From Paramoeba atlantica (lineage: Eukaryota; Discosea): DNA of 64,000 nucleotides. Below the pieces are notes generated by a model, which saw nothing but the letters and a program-made list of their open reading frames with translations, had not been told where the DNA came from and did no database searches. A program made the translations under genes and the position numbers. Below, in pieces: positions 8,823 through 18,730 of this stretch. The DNA lies in NCBI GenBank assembly GCA_977017575.1, contig CDRNVI010000027.1, forward strand, positions 186,001 to 250,000. The letters are read 5' to 3'. Positions within the stretch are counted from its first letter, which is position 1, and each line of letters begins with the position of its first letter.

Positions 8823-11800
8823 ATGAATTTTAATGAAAAATGGCCAGAGGCGTCCGGACCGTTCGGAGCTTTGGAAGCGATCAAACAAAGACTCCGATCG
8901 GCCACGTGTTGTCGGGGAAACCTTTTCCTGCCTCCGCAGCAGGAATGGGGAGTATCAAAACTCCGACCGCGTGCCCTGTTCAGGATGACCAATCTGATGA
9001 TGCCCGGGAAGCACTTTGCCGTAACCTGGTGTAAAACATATGATACCAGTACGAGGGTTTGGGAGGGGGTAGTTAAATCTGTCCTTGATGATGGCACGCG
9101 CATTGTCAAGTACGATGTGGTTAATGATCGTCTTCTTCCCTTCCCTCCGAAGGATCCCCGCGTTATTATAACAGGTGGCAGAGTAGGCCTGTCGGGAAAA
9201 ATTGGAAAGGTAAGAAAGAATAGGAAGCGCAAAAACTGTTTCCGGAGTGGCTACCGGAAGCAGCATCCCAAGATGAGCGCTATGAGAGAGGGATTTACAA
9301 TTAGTACCTTGAATGTAGACACCTTGAAACTAAAAGCAACGGATTCATTTGCACTAAGAAAATGTATTAGACTGCATCAGGTGGCCGGTTTTATGAGGAG
9401 TCAACGCATTGAAATTATGGCACTGCAGGAAACAAGGCTGAAGTTTGAAGGCAACGAACCGATTTTACATCGAAAGCTTCATATAAACGGTATCTCGATT
9501 CACCTCTATCTGATGAGTGCAATAAAAGGATACAACGGAATGGCACTAATTAGCACAAAACCTCTCTATGTTGAAAGCATTAGCAATCGCATAATGAAAG
9601 CAAACTTTACCCTTGAAAACAGCAAGGCATGCTTAATCAACGTTTATTCGCCTACGGCGACAGCGAATACGACAATACAAGACTCTTTTGATGATTCTTT
9701 ATTTGACGCTTGGCATGGGGATGATAGTCCTGTCAAAATAGTTTGTGGGGATTTGAACGCACCTTTGCTTACCCCGAAAGGCTGGAAGTGCAACACAAAA
9801 CGAGCCAAGAGGCTGAGACAGTTCTTAAATTCACTAGGAGCCAAATCCACGCACGAAGGATGTTGCGCACGTAGAAAATGGACTTACCGCTTCCCTAGAT
9901 CCAAAAAATACCCAGAAGGTTTTACCAAACAACTTGATCACATTATTGTCAACCGTCGTTTTTTCTCTTCCATCCGAGCACAGAAATCAACTATCGCCCC
10001 GGTTCTCTCACGACACTGTGCTCTTTCTGAAGTATTTAATTTCCGATGGAAAGCGCAAGAGAAGACTGTGCAACCTCCTTTTTGGAGAGCATTAAAGAAT
10101 GATAATGTTAAAAGCAATTTTGTAGCAAATGTGAAGCGATCTCTAAAACAAGCTCCCAAGAGAAATCGTTCTGAGAATGAAAATACTGAGGAAACTTCGC
10201 CCGATCTTGATAACTCAAAGAAAATAACGTGGGATAAATTGTCCAAGGCAATAGAACGTTCCTCCTTGTCCCTTCCTAAAAGACAATCCAAAAATACAGA
10301 AATGAACTTCTACTCCGAGACCGTAGTTCAAAATTTGAGCTTGACACACTTGATGAAAGTTGTGAATAATAAAACGGAATTCCTCCGCCTATCCAAGGAG
10401 CACGTAAGCCGCGTAGAACATTGTATAGTAACTGAATGTGAGAACTTAGAAAAAGAACTGCAAACCATTCCTAAGTCTGCGTATAGAACTATACGGAATA
10501 TAGTCGGAGAAAATAGGCTTGAATTCACATTATTCGGAAGGTCAGTAAACGATAGCCTTAAACTTGTCCGCGAACATTTCAGCGAAATAGGAAGAGCCGA
10601 CACAAAAACCAATGAACCCATAACTTTTTCTCCTGCCCCCAAACGCTTGGAAAAGATTGACGGCTGTAGATTTCGTACAGATGAGATAATCTCCGCACTG
10701 AATAAACTTAAAACAGGTAAAGCTCCCGGGGATGACAACATACCGGTGGAGGCCCTCAGGGCTATAGCTGATGACAGTGAACTGCTAGCCATAATTCTTG
10801 GTATCATGAACGACGTCCTTGATACTGGGCGTGCGGACGAATCATGGAAATCTATAATGCAAGTCCCTCTGCCGAAGAAAGGAAATCTAAAGTTGCTAGC
10901 CAATTGGCGCCCCATCTGCCTTGTCAATCACATTGCAAAAGTATTGAACCGAATGATCCTCGATCGAATACAACCTTCCGTAGAAAATTCTTTGCGATGC
11001 AATCAATTCGGTTTTCGGCCAAATCGTTCAACTGCAGGCGCTCAAGCGACTTTTATGGAAATAGCGACAAAAGCCAAGAGGGGCTCGGGGGTGTACGCAT
11101 GCTTCATCGACTTTAAACAAGCCTTTCCCTCAGTATCTTTCGCTGCAATTGAGGCCACTCTCCTAGCGTTTGACATACCTATCAATCTTTCGAATGCCAT
11201 CATGTCGATATACAAGAACCTACGATCCCATGTTCGCACCCCTTATGGAAAGACTGAAGAATTTTCTCTCACACAAGGCACTCTACAAGGAGATGTACTA
11301 GCGCCATACCTGTTCATCATGGTTTTAGATCGCATACTAGTTGAAGCTATAGACAGGCATAAGCTAGGGCTTGTTACGCACTCTTCGGGCACCAGAAGTC
11401 GGGGACTAAAAGAACTGCGGGTCTCCGATATGAACTATGCAGATGACATTGTGTTATTCGCATCCTCTAAAAATGAGCTAAAACTAATGATCAACAATAT
11501 ATTTTTATCCTCAGCAAAGGCGAATCTTCAGATCAATGTTGGGCCACACAAAACTGCATGGATGATCCTAGGAAAGTTGCAAGATGATGGTGAACCGTTG
11601 ACCATTGAAGGCTTAGGTGAGATTCCTAAGGTGGAATCATATAGATATCTCGGAAGCCCCCAAAATACGGAGGATAAATGCACCTCTCCACAAGAGCGAT
11701 TGAGGCTAGGATGGGGTGCAATGCACAAACTGAGATCTCTATGGGCAGCTCCTATTTCTTCAAAGTGTAAATTCCACATATTTAAAACTTTAATCCAATC

Positions 11801-13328
11801 GGTGGTATACTATAATCCGGGAACTTGGAACATTACTCAAGATGAGCTTCACTCCGTCCAGGTTCAGATTAATCGAATGCGAAGAGTTGTTTTCGGTGTA
11901 AAGAATACGAAGGACATCCACCTTAGAGAAACCTCTTTATATCCAACCGACTTAAAACCAGCGACGGTGGTCCAGACACAACGCGCTTCTCTCATAGGGC
12001 ACTTGATACGGCATTCTCAACCGTTTCTTACGGCTGCAATGTGGCGGACGAATGACGAAACTTCAAAACCTTCCTTGTCTGAAAGATGCGCAGCTGAACT
12101 ACACTCTAATGTTTCCGAAATACTTCGATTGGGCCAAAGTCGATCTGATTGGCTCAAGCTGGTGGAAAAACTTCAGAAAGAGCTGGAACCACGTCCTTCA
12201 TACATAAAAGTATCTTCAACGTCTTGGGATAAACGCTATCAAACGTCAATCGCTCACCACAGTGGGTATAAAGAGCTACAATTCATCGAAGAAGGAAAAA
12301 CGGCGTTTCCCATTAGAGAGAACGAAACACATATTTACACTGACGGATCGCTTATCTTTAAAAAGAATCAACAACTCAAGGGATGCGGTATGGTAATCTT
12401 GCGAGGACGCGAGCGCATACAATTTAGAGGAATGAAACCACCTCCAGAATATTCCAGCTCAATTCAATCGATCGAATCATATGCTGCAATTGAGGCCATA
12501 GAAGAGGCAAAGGCGTATGAGGGAGATGTTATCTTACACACAGATTCGGAGTACCTATGGGAATTCTTTCACGAAATAGTTCATAAATATAGGCTCATTG
12601 GGTATCAATCTTTCGAAAACCGTAAAACCATGGAATTGCTGAGAGACGCTTATTTTGATATTAAGACGAACAGAAATTTCTATTGCGTAAAAGTAAAATC
12701 TCATAACGAAAACCCATACAACGACACAGCCGACTCCATGGCGAAAGAGGCATGTGAACTAGCAAAACGTGAAGTCTCAGTTAAGTATTTCGGGGAAGTA
12801 CTGATGCTGGAAAGTAAAAGAAAGACAGGTCTGAATCAGGGACCCCGCTTAACTAAGACCCAATGTAGGCGACAAGGTTTCAAAATAGAACAATCTCAAA
12901 CAATGGAAACAACGACCGTAAAACCCCCAGCTACAAAATCTAAAATACGCGGAAACCGTAGCAAGTCCAATGAAAACGATAATCAGGAAACTAGTGATCA
13001 AAATACAGTCAAAAGATCTAGGAATTCACCGCGCAACATGACTTCAACTGTATTAAACACAAAAAAGCATAAAAATAAAGATTCTGTCCCCGAGCCTTCA
13101 CGGACAGTCAGCCCAAATACAATTATATTAGAAAAAGCGCGTTCGAATCATTCGCAAAAGAAGCGATTAAAAGATACAGGAGAGGAAGATACCCAAGTGA
13201 CAAAAGGCGAAAAACACAACGAAAGTCGACAGAAGACTACGGAAATCAATAAGACAACGAAGACATTGTCAAGTTCGCGATCAACTACGGGCAATAAGAA
13301 AGTAAACGTGACAGAGCATGAAAAGTGA
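8823..13328 (+). CDS. LINE-I ORF: AP endonuclease, reverse transcriptase, RNase H (1501 residues)
   Basis: A single intact ORF. Domains in order: a possible SH3/Tudor-like module (61-115, PGKHFAVTW ... EGVVKSV), a basic linker, an AP endonuclease (about 158-405: LNVDTL, LQET with E203, GDLN 309-312, LDH 371-373), RT (about 620-900: FIDFKQAF 761-768, LQGD 821-824, YADD 872-875), RNase H (about 1165-1310: TDGS 1173-1176, E1218, TDSE 1240-1243, H1294 and D1301/D1304), then a long basic disordered tail. Domain order and the RNase H match the ingi/L1Tc clade. I chose this ATG as the first after the array; a second ATG lies at residue 60, just before the SH3-like module. The protein nicks the target and primes reverse transcription there. 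No stop or frameshift is seen, so this copy may be active. Confidence 0.94.
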   Translation: MNFNEKWPEASGPFGALEAIKQRLRSATCCRGNLFLPPQQEWGVSKLRPRALFRMTNLMMPGKHFAVTWCKTYDTSTRVWEGVVKSVLDDGTRIVKYDVVNDRLLPFPPKDPRVIITGGRVGLSGKIGKVRKNRKRKNCFRSGYRKQHPKMSAMREGFTISTLNVDTLKLKATDSFALRKCIRLHQVAGFMRSQRIEIMALQETRLKFEGNEPILHRKLHINGISIHLYLMSAIKGYNGMALISTKPLYVESISNRIMKANFTLENSKACLINVYSPTATANTTIQDSFDDSLFDAWHGDDSPVKIVCGDLNAPLLTPKGWKCNTKRAKRLRQFLNSLGAKSTHEGCCARRKWTYRFPRSKKYPEGFTKQLDHIIVNRRFFSSIRAQKSTIAPVLSRHCALSEVFNFRWKAQEKTVQPPFWRALKNDNVKSNFVANVKRSLKQAPKRNRSENENTEETSPDLDNSKKITWDKLSKAIERSSLSLPKRQSKNTEMNFYSETVVQNLSLTHLMKVVNNKTEFLRLSKEHVSRVEHCIVTECENLEKELQTIPKSAYRTIRNIVGENRLEFTLFGRSVNDSLKLVREHFSEIGRADTKTNEPITFSPAPKRLEKIDGCRFRTDEIISALNKLKTGKAPGDDNIPVEALRAIADDSELLAIILGIMNDVLDTGRADESWKSIMQVPLPKKGNLKLLANWRPICLVNHIAKVLNRMILDRIQPSVENSLRCNQFGFRPNRSTAGAQATFMEIATKAKRGSGVYACFIDFKQAFPSVSFAAIEATLLAFDIPINLSNAIMSIYKNLRSHVRTPYGKTEEFSLTQGTLQGDVLAPYLFIMVLDRILVEAIDRHKLGLVTHSSGTRSRGLKELRVSDMNYADDIVLFASSKNELKLMINNIFLSSAKANLQINVGPHKTAWMILGKLQDDGEPLTIEGLGEIPKVESYRYLGSPQNTEDKCTSPQERLRLGWGAMHKLRSLWAAPISSKCKFHIFKTLIQSVVYYNPGTWNITQDELHSVQVQINRMRRVVFGVKNTKDIHLRETSLYPTDLKPATVVQTQRASLIGHLIRHSQPFLTAAMWRTNDETSKPSLSERCAAELHSNVSEILRLGQSRSDWLKLVEKLQKELEPRPSYIKVSSTSWDKRYQTSIAHHSGYKELQFIEEGKTAFPIRENETHIYTDGSLIFKKNQQLKGCGMVILRGRERIQFRGMKPPPEYSSSIQSIESYAAIEAIEEAKAYEGDVILHTDSEYLWEFFHEIVHKYRLIGYQSFENRKTMELLRDAYFDIKTNRNFYCVKVKSHNENPYNDTADSMAKEACELAKREVSVKYFGEVLMLESKRKTGLNQGPRLTKTQCRRQGFKIEQSQTMETTTVKPPATKSKIRGNRSKSNENDNQETSDQNTVKRSRNSPRNMTSTVLNTKKHKNKDSVPEPSRTVSPNTIILEKARSNHSQKKRLKDTGEEDTQVTKGEKHNESRQKTTEINKTTKTLSSSRSTTGNKKVNVTEHEK

Positions 13329-13668
13329 CCTTTCATACTAATGCTTATGCAAAAATGAATTTCACATAGGAGGTGCATTTAGTTCCAATATTTTTCTTTG
13401 TATCGTTGCAAGTTTCAGAAAAAGTGGATTGAACCGTTTGCTGTCGTGCTCACATCGGAAAGTGACTTATACAGCAGACGAAGGCTAAGTACTGAAGTGT
13501 CATAGGGATCGAATGATTAGGATACATAAAATAAAAAGTCTGTTTGTTTTCGAAAAATTTTCTGCAAGTTAGTTCCGCGCGGTTGGATTGAAAGGTTAAA
13601 TGTTCAGGAGAAAATTGTAAATCCTTTAACTGGGCAAATTCTCCCAGTGTTGGTTGGTTGGTTGGTTG
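13329..13668 (+). other. 3' UTR of LINE-I ending in GGTT repeats
   Basis: A 340-bp AT-rich sequence without a gene. It ends in four GGTT units immediately before the target duplication. No poly-A is present, unlike LINE-A and LINE-B, so this lineage probably recognises its own short tandem 3' tail. Confidence 0.75.
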
Positions 13669-14639
13669 GACTCAACTCAGGAGACCCTACTATGCGACCC
13701 TCACCGCGCTGTGACTCTAGCTGGTCCTGCAACGGAAGCTGTCGTGCCACCTCTTCATTCTGCGGGGGACCCGCCCCTCCCGGAACGTCGGTACTGTCCG
13801 GCAGACGGATGTGCGTGGTCCGCACAATCCCACGGCGGCAAATGGCAGGCTTTTTATAATCATGTGGCCTCCCGACACGCCGAAGGCATACCGCTAGAGT
13901 GGTGGGCACGTGAAGGCAGATTTCTTTGCACGGTGTGCAACAAACATTTTGTGTTGACCAAGAAGGAAGCCCATTCAATTCAATGCTACGGGGCGGACCC
14001 ACCTCCCACACAGCCATCACCAACAACAGATCTTCCTGACCCCGCGTACCCTTCAGAGACGCCAGAGGAATCTAGCTTACCGCCCACTATAGACCCACCA
14101 TGTTTCCCTAGCCTAAGAACCGTCTGTACAACACCTATGACCACGTCCAAAGACGTTCCTTTCCGATGCCGACGCCAGTGGGCTACGGTCCTAACAGCCA
14201 CCGTCGCAACAGCCGAGAGGGAGAACACCGTCGCTGCATGGACACGACTAGCGATGCTTCCGAAATGTGTCCTTCCAGCCCCGCATAGAAGAGGACGAAA
14301 GGGAAATAGCTCGTACGCCTCCCACGTGCGGAAATGTCTGGATCGCTGGGAAGCACACGAATATTCAGCCCTGTGAAAAGAAGCTGTACTTGAACACCAG
14401 AAGAAGAGGAAGCAAGGATCCGGAGCAGGTACACTACTGGATGAGGAAAAGAAAGCGATTCGCTCCGAACTACTGGTCCGTCAAGGAGAAGTTTCTCGAG
14501 GAATAGCTGCACTCACTTCGGCGCCAATGGCACCCGACAATGAGGAGACATATAACAAACTAGTCAACAAGCACCCGAGCCGGCTGTTCGGTCCACTACG
14601 CCAAAGCGCACCGTCCTCCAACGAAATCATTTCCTTGAC
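13669..14639 (+). CDS. LINE-B copy 1, zinc-finger and linker part of the ORF
   Basis: This continues the LINE-B ORF after LINE-I. It has a C2H2 finger (CPADGCAW ... FYNHVASRH) and a second finger (CTVCNKHF ... HSIQC), as in the N-terminal DNA-binding regions of R2-like elements. A linker follows with SSYASHVRKCLDRW, conserved in the LINE-B at 62612. A TGA at 14374-14376 stands where the 62.6-kb copy has TGG (Trp). The duplicate copy has the same TGA, so this LINE-B was already non-functional before duplication. The frame is open again after it and runs into the LINE-A insertion at 14640. Confidence 0.85.
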
Positions 14640-15530
14640 AGACAAAACGCAAGCCCACATAATACGAGCAGCTAGCTCCAAAGGTAACTATTCATGGCTC
14701 ACCTCAAATTCTAGACTTGTACCTACGCGACTTTTCAAGTTAGCAGTTATGCCACGCATTGGGATTGCACATCCGAGCCTCCCCTCCAATTTACAGTGTC
14801 CAGGGTGCCATGCATTACTTACCCCCCGTACAGCGCTCACGCACGTGTCCGGGTGCGTCAAATGTTCAGGCAATAACGCAACGGAAAAGCACAACAGGAT
14901 GGTTCGGAATATTTATGAATTATGCATAAAATCAGGTCTGCCCTGTGAGCTGGAACCCAGACAGTTCTCCACCTATACTTGCGCAAAATGTGGAGCAAGC
15001 GTGGATGGCGACGGCAAATCCCATCACCTAAGAACCTGCGGATCCGGATCTTTTTATCATTCGGGCCCAGATATCGTGATTCATTGGGCAAGCGGAGATG
15101 TATACTACGATTTCACCATCGTCCACGAGCTATCGCAATCAAATGTTGGACGTAGCACCGCTCAGCTTTTCCGTGATGCCATAAAACGCAAAGTCTCCAA
15201 ATACGTGGCGTCTAAGCTTATTCCTAATGAGCAATTCCAATGTGTACCAATGCTCTCCGGCGGTGCAATGCACAGCAACAACAAAGCGCTTATCACAACC
15301 CTGGCTGATGCATGTGGACTCGAACGGGACTTCGTAGTACAGGATTTCACCCTTCGACTACAGGAACTTAACGGTTCAGTGGTGATGTCCCAACTCCGCA
15401 AATACATAGCCACAACTCAAGTGGACAATACGGCTTTTTAGGCACGTGCGAGTTTTTCGGTAGGCGTTGACTATTGATATAAGAGTTGAAGTTTAGACGA
15501 CTGAAAGTCTATGAAAAGAAACTGAGATGA
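14640..15530 (+). mobile_element. 5'-truncated LINE-A (RLE domain) inserted in LINE-B copy 1
   Basis: Flanked by an 11-bp duplication (ATTTCCTTGAC at 14629-14639; ATGTCCTTGAC at 15531-15541). It holds the C-terminal 267 codons of a LINE-A (to 15441) and an 89-bp 3' UTR without a long poly-A. It has CPGC ... HVSGCVKC, KHN, a second zinc motif (CAKC ... HLRTC) and the nuclease core GPDIVIHW...YYDFTIVHE. The LINE-B frame reads straight into the LINE-A frame, so 14527-15441 is one fused ORF; I take this as chance. The same insertion is present at 25456-26346. Confidence 0.88.
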
Positions 15531-16473
15531 ATGTCCTTGACTGTCAATGAGGATGATGTACGAAAGGCGATCCAAAGCTTTAACAGGGGCTCCTCAGGTG
15601 GAACCATGGCGCTACGAGCGGAACACATACAAGCGGCATTATTCGCTGGAACTGACACGGATGTTCATCCCCTCGAGAGTCTCACAAAGCTTGCCAATCA
15701 CCTACTCGCCGGTAAGGCTCCAGTTGAAGCACAAAAATATTACGCAGGGGCTCGATTGTGTGCATTGCAGAAAGGGCAAAATGATGTAAGACCTATCGCA
15801 GCAGGGGAAACGTTGCGCCGCATGGTCAGCAAGGCTGCCTGCTCTGTTGTAAAGTCCAAAGCTAGCACACTTTTCCAAGGACGTCAATATGGTGTGGCAA
15901 CGGCATCTGGATCCGAAAGGGTTATCCACCTCTGCCGCCAAGTGGTGGAGTCCACAAAGAATGACCCAGAATTTGTCTTATGCAAGGTGGACCTTCGTAA
16001 CGCATTCAATACGGTTTCCAGGGCGGCGTTCATATCCCTATCAGAAAAGCACTTCCCCGAGTTGACTCCTTGGATAAATTGGTGCTACGCCACCGATAGC
16101 GCACTCACATATGGTTCTCAAACAGTTGCCTCCACCGAAGGAGTTCAACAGGGGGACCCTTTAGGGCCCCTCCTTTTCTCCATGGTTCTGCGAGAGATTA
16201 CTGAACTGATCGAGAATGAAGTGCCCAGCGGACTCCTCTTGCACCTTTGGTATCTCGATGACGGTGTTTTAGCCGGAAAATCCGACAGCGTACGGAGGGC
16301 GTTGGATGCTATAGCATGTGCGGGACCTCAGTGGGGGCTCCATCTTAATGCGAGTAAATGCGAGATAATATCTCATCCGGTATCCTCGCGTTGCACGGAC
16401 TCATTCACTACCATCCCAGACAGAATGAAAAATCACGAAGGAAACTTTAGCATTTTGGGTAGCCCAGTAGGGT
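15531..16473 (+). CDS. LINE-B copy 1, reverse transcriptase part
   Basis: Continues the LINE-B ORF after the LINE-A insertion. RT motifs: RGSSGGT, RPIAAGETLRR, CKVDLRNAFN (catalytic Asp), GVQQGDPLGPLLFS and WYLDDGVLAG (YLDD). The QQGDPLGPLLFS form and the C-terminal nuclease of the family distinguish it from LINE-A. The frame is interrupted at 16474 by a short poly-A-tailed insert and resumes at 16571. Confidence 0.88.
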
Positions 16474-16570
16474 TTCCTACGTGGCTTCCTGCTGTAGAGA
16501 GCTTATAGGATTTCACAGGAGAAATGCCTCCGAGAATATATACCTAAATTGAAAAAAAAAAAAAAAAAAA
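16474..16570 (+). mobile_element. 97-bp poly-A-tailed retroposed fragment in LINE-B copy 1
   Basis: About 77 bp of unrecognised sequence plus A(20), bounded by AGTAGGGT direct repeats (16466-16473 and 16571-16578). Removing it restores alignment to the LINE-B at 21311-22857. The same insert with a slightly longer A-tract is at 27287-27385. It is probably the 3' end of a polyadenylated RNA mobilised by a LINE. Confidence 0.75.
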
Positions 16571-17114
16571 AGTAGGGTCAGAAGAGTTCTGTATTGAATA
16601 CCTACGTGAGTTTGCGATCGAACCTGCGGAAGCAACTCTAAAGGCGATAGGCATACTAGAAGACCCACAGGTAGCCCTCACGCTAATTCGCCACTGCGCT
16701 GGCTTTTGCCAATTAGTCTACTCCCTCCGCACAACGCCACCAAAATACATGGTAGACCTCTGTCAGAGGCTTGATAACGCCGTGCTCCGCGCTACGGAGC
16801 TTATACTCTGTCCTCTAGACGCCCCGGAACGAGCACAAATCCAACGCGACAAGAGACACGGTGGTTTTGGCCTAAGATCCTCCGTTATACATTCATCTGC
16901 AGCTTATGTCTCTTCAGCAGCCTTTGCGGGTTCTCAAGATGACTGGGCACCGTCCGAGGCGAAATGGTTTTCCGAGGCAGTGGAGCGTGTTAACCGCCAG
17001 GCGGGAAAGACTTTGGTGGATTCGACAACCGGCAAAATACAGGAGGCACTAATCCACAAAGATTATAACGCATCAACCAACCCTCTCAATGCACACCATG
17101 ATCACAGCCTAGAT
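16571..17114 (+). CDS. LINE-B copy 1, region after the reverse transcriptase
   Basis: Encodes the stretch following the RT (LEDPQVALTLIRHCAGFC, GGFGLRSSVIHSSAAYV, VNRQAGKTLVDS). It is conserved with the same part of the 21311-22857 copy. It ends at the target site ACAGCCTAGAT, where array (b) begins. The RLE part of this copy is missing from its right side. Confidence 0.82.
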
Positions 17115-17762
17115 TACCCCCTTTTTGTTTTTTACCCCCTTTTTGTTTTTACCCCCTTTTTGTTTTTACCCCCTTTTTGTTTTTACCCCCTTTTTGTTTT
17201 TACCCCCTTTTTGTTTTTACCCCCTTTTTGTTTTTACCCCCTTTTTGTTTTTACCCCCTTTTTGTTTATTACCCCCTTTTTGTTTATTACCCCCTTTTTG
17301 TTTATTACCCCCTTTTTGTTTATTACCCCCTTTTTGTTTATTACCCCCTTTTTGTTTATTACCCCCTTTTTGTTTATTACCCCCTTTTTGTTTATTACCC
17401 CCTTTTTGTTTATTACCCCCTTTTTGTTTATTACCCCCTTTTTGTTTATTACCCCCTTTTTGTTTATTACCCCCTTTTTGTTTATTACCCCCTTTTTGTT
17501 TATTACCCCCTTTTTGTTTATTACCCCCTTTTTGTTTATTACCCCCTTTTTGTTTATTACCCCCTTTTTGTTTATTACCCCCTTTTTGTTTATTACCCCC
17601 TTTTTGTTTATTACCCCCTTTTTGTTTATTACCCCATTTTTGTTTATTACCCCCTTTTTGTTTATTACCCCCTTTTTGTTTATTACCCCCTTTTTGTTTA
17701 TTACCCCCTTTTTGTTTATTACCCCCTTTTTGTTTATTACCCCCTTTTTGTTTATTACCCCC
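17115..17762 (+). repeat. 18-bp tandem array (b), short version
   Basis: About 36 units of TTTTTGTTTATTACCCCC; the first nine or so are 17 bp (GTTTTT instead of GTTTATT). The array starts at exactly the same LINE-B base as the longer one at 27930, so both descend from one insertion. The unit has no stop codon in five of six frames and so gives long spurious ORFs (repeats of PFLFIT, YPLFVY, NKKGVI). Confidence 0.94.
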
Positions 17763-18064
17763 GGCATATATAAGAAGATGCCAAATAATTAGGGTAAACG
17801 CCCAGACACACCAAACTGGAACCAGCTGCTGCGGCTTTACGCTTGCGCGAGAGCTGGTATGGCCATGGGGCGCTGCAAGCATCTTTACAGAATTGCCAGC
17901 AGTGTAGGGGTACTTGCGCACCCCGCCTCCCAAGCAAAAATGGAACCAACTTCCTACACCGAGCTACACGCTCTGCCCTTAGTTGGTGTGAGGCACCTCA
18001 GCTCTCTCTGAGGAGGTGACATCCCTTTATTGGGATATATGCCTTTACCATCATCATCATCATC
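17763..18064 (+). other. Unclassified 300 bp ending in a CAT microsatellite
   Basis: No gene is recognised. The sequence differs from what follows array (b) at 29326. It ends in six CAT units (about 18049-18066). Either it is the body of an element headed by array (b), or array-mediated recombination joined unrelated DNA. Short simple-sequence 3' tails occur on some LINEs, so the CAT run may be an element end. Confidence 0.4.
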
Positions 18065-18705
18065 ATAGGAATATTGCAGAGCCCCTCTAATTTTTTTTTT
18101 ACTTTTGAAAAATTTCTCCTGGCAAGATCCCACCTGTATTGGATCTTACAAATCCTTTTCCTTGTAGATGAGACTCCAAAGTATATACGCACATCACATT
18201 TTCTAAAAATGGAAAAGTTGCATATAGGGGGTGACCCCGCCAAAGTAGCCAAAAACAGGTGAAAGTGGGCTTTTTTAAGCAAAATCCACGAAAAGTGGCC
18301 ATTTTAGGGCATTTTAGAAGGGTCACCCCTAATATGTGAAGTCTTCATTCGAAGTAAAAGTAGTTCAAAGTGAGAGATTAGGGTACGTTATAGCGTCCAT
18401 ATGTTCGGTATTCCATTTTCCCGGGGTTACAAGTCTATGAGGCACGTAACAAATAAAAAAAATTGCATATTTTCGAGAAATATACCACCCTTGAATTTGT
18501 AAAAATTTGTTTCAAATTACAAAAAGTAGGTGGTTTCCCGACAGTGTAATCGCAGATCTATACAACGGTTATAATTGTCTACCGAAATCAAGAAACTCAT
18601 ATTAAGGGGTGGGGGGTCAAAAATAGAGTTATGCAATATTCCTATACTTATGCAATATTCCTATACTTATGCAATATTCCTATACTTATGCAATATTCCT
18701 ATACT
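18065..18705. mobile_element. Possible MITE with 14-bp inverted ends
   Basis: ATAGGAATATTGCA at 18065-18078 is the reverse complement of TGCAATATTCCTAT, which occurs four times in a row at 18627-18705 (19-bp units, TATGCAATATTCCTATACT). The bases just inside both ends also share CTCTA and a T-run. An internal pair of inverted 11-mers (AGGGGGTGACC near 18225 and GGTCACCCCT near 18322) could form a hairpin. No ORF is recognised and no clear target duplication is seen, so this is tentative. Confidence 0.35.
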
Positions 18706-18730
18706 TTGACCTATCTGCACGACTCCCGAT

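Larger units (their letters stand above)
4587..13668 (+). mobile_element. LINE-I: ingi/L1Tc-type non-LTR element with a 5' 18-bp array, inserted in LINE-B
   Basis: The whole interval is flanked by an 11-bp target duplication, GACTCAACTCA (4576-4586 and 13669-13679). The empty site is intact at 24485-24495. The element reads 5' array (4587-5566 and 8367-8822), one ORF (8823-13328), a 340-bp 3' UTR and a 3' end made of GGTT repeats. A minus-strand LINE-A sits inside the array. The target duplication shows that the array is part of the inserted element and not local satellite DNA. It is the youngest large insertion in this LINE-B copy, since the duplicate at 22747-29325 lacks it. Confidence 0.88.

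Noticed and set aside
8363-8833. ORF of repeated IKTTLF (plus) and NKKCCL (minus) in array (a)
   Set aside because: Same artefact of an 18-bp period; the LINE-I ORF starts after the array.
14374-14376. TGA read as tryptophan (recoded genetic code)
   Set aside because: It replaces a Trp codon of another LINE-B, but it is the only such site seen; other long ORFs here end in TGA, so a nonsense mutation shared by the duplicates is simpler.
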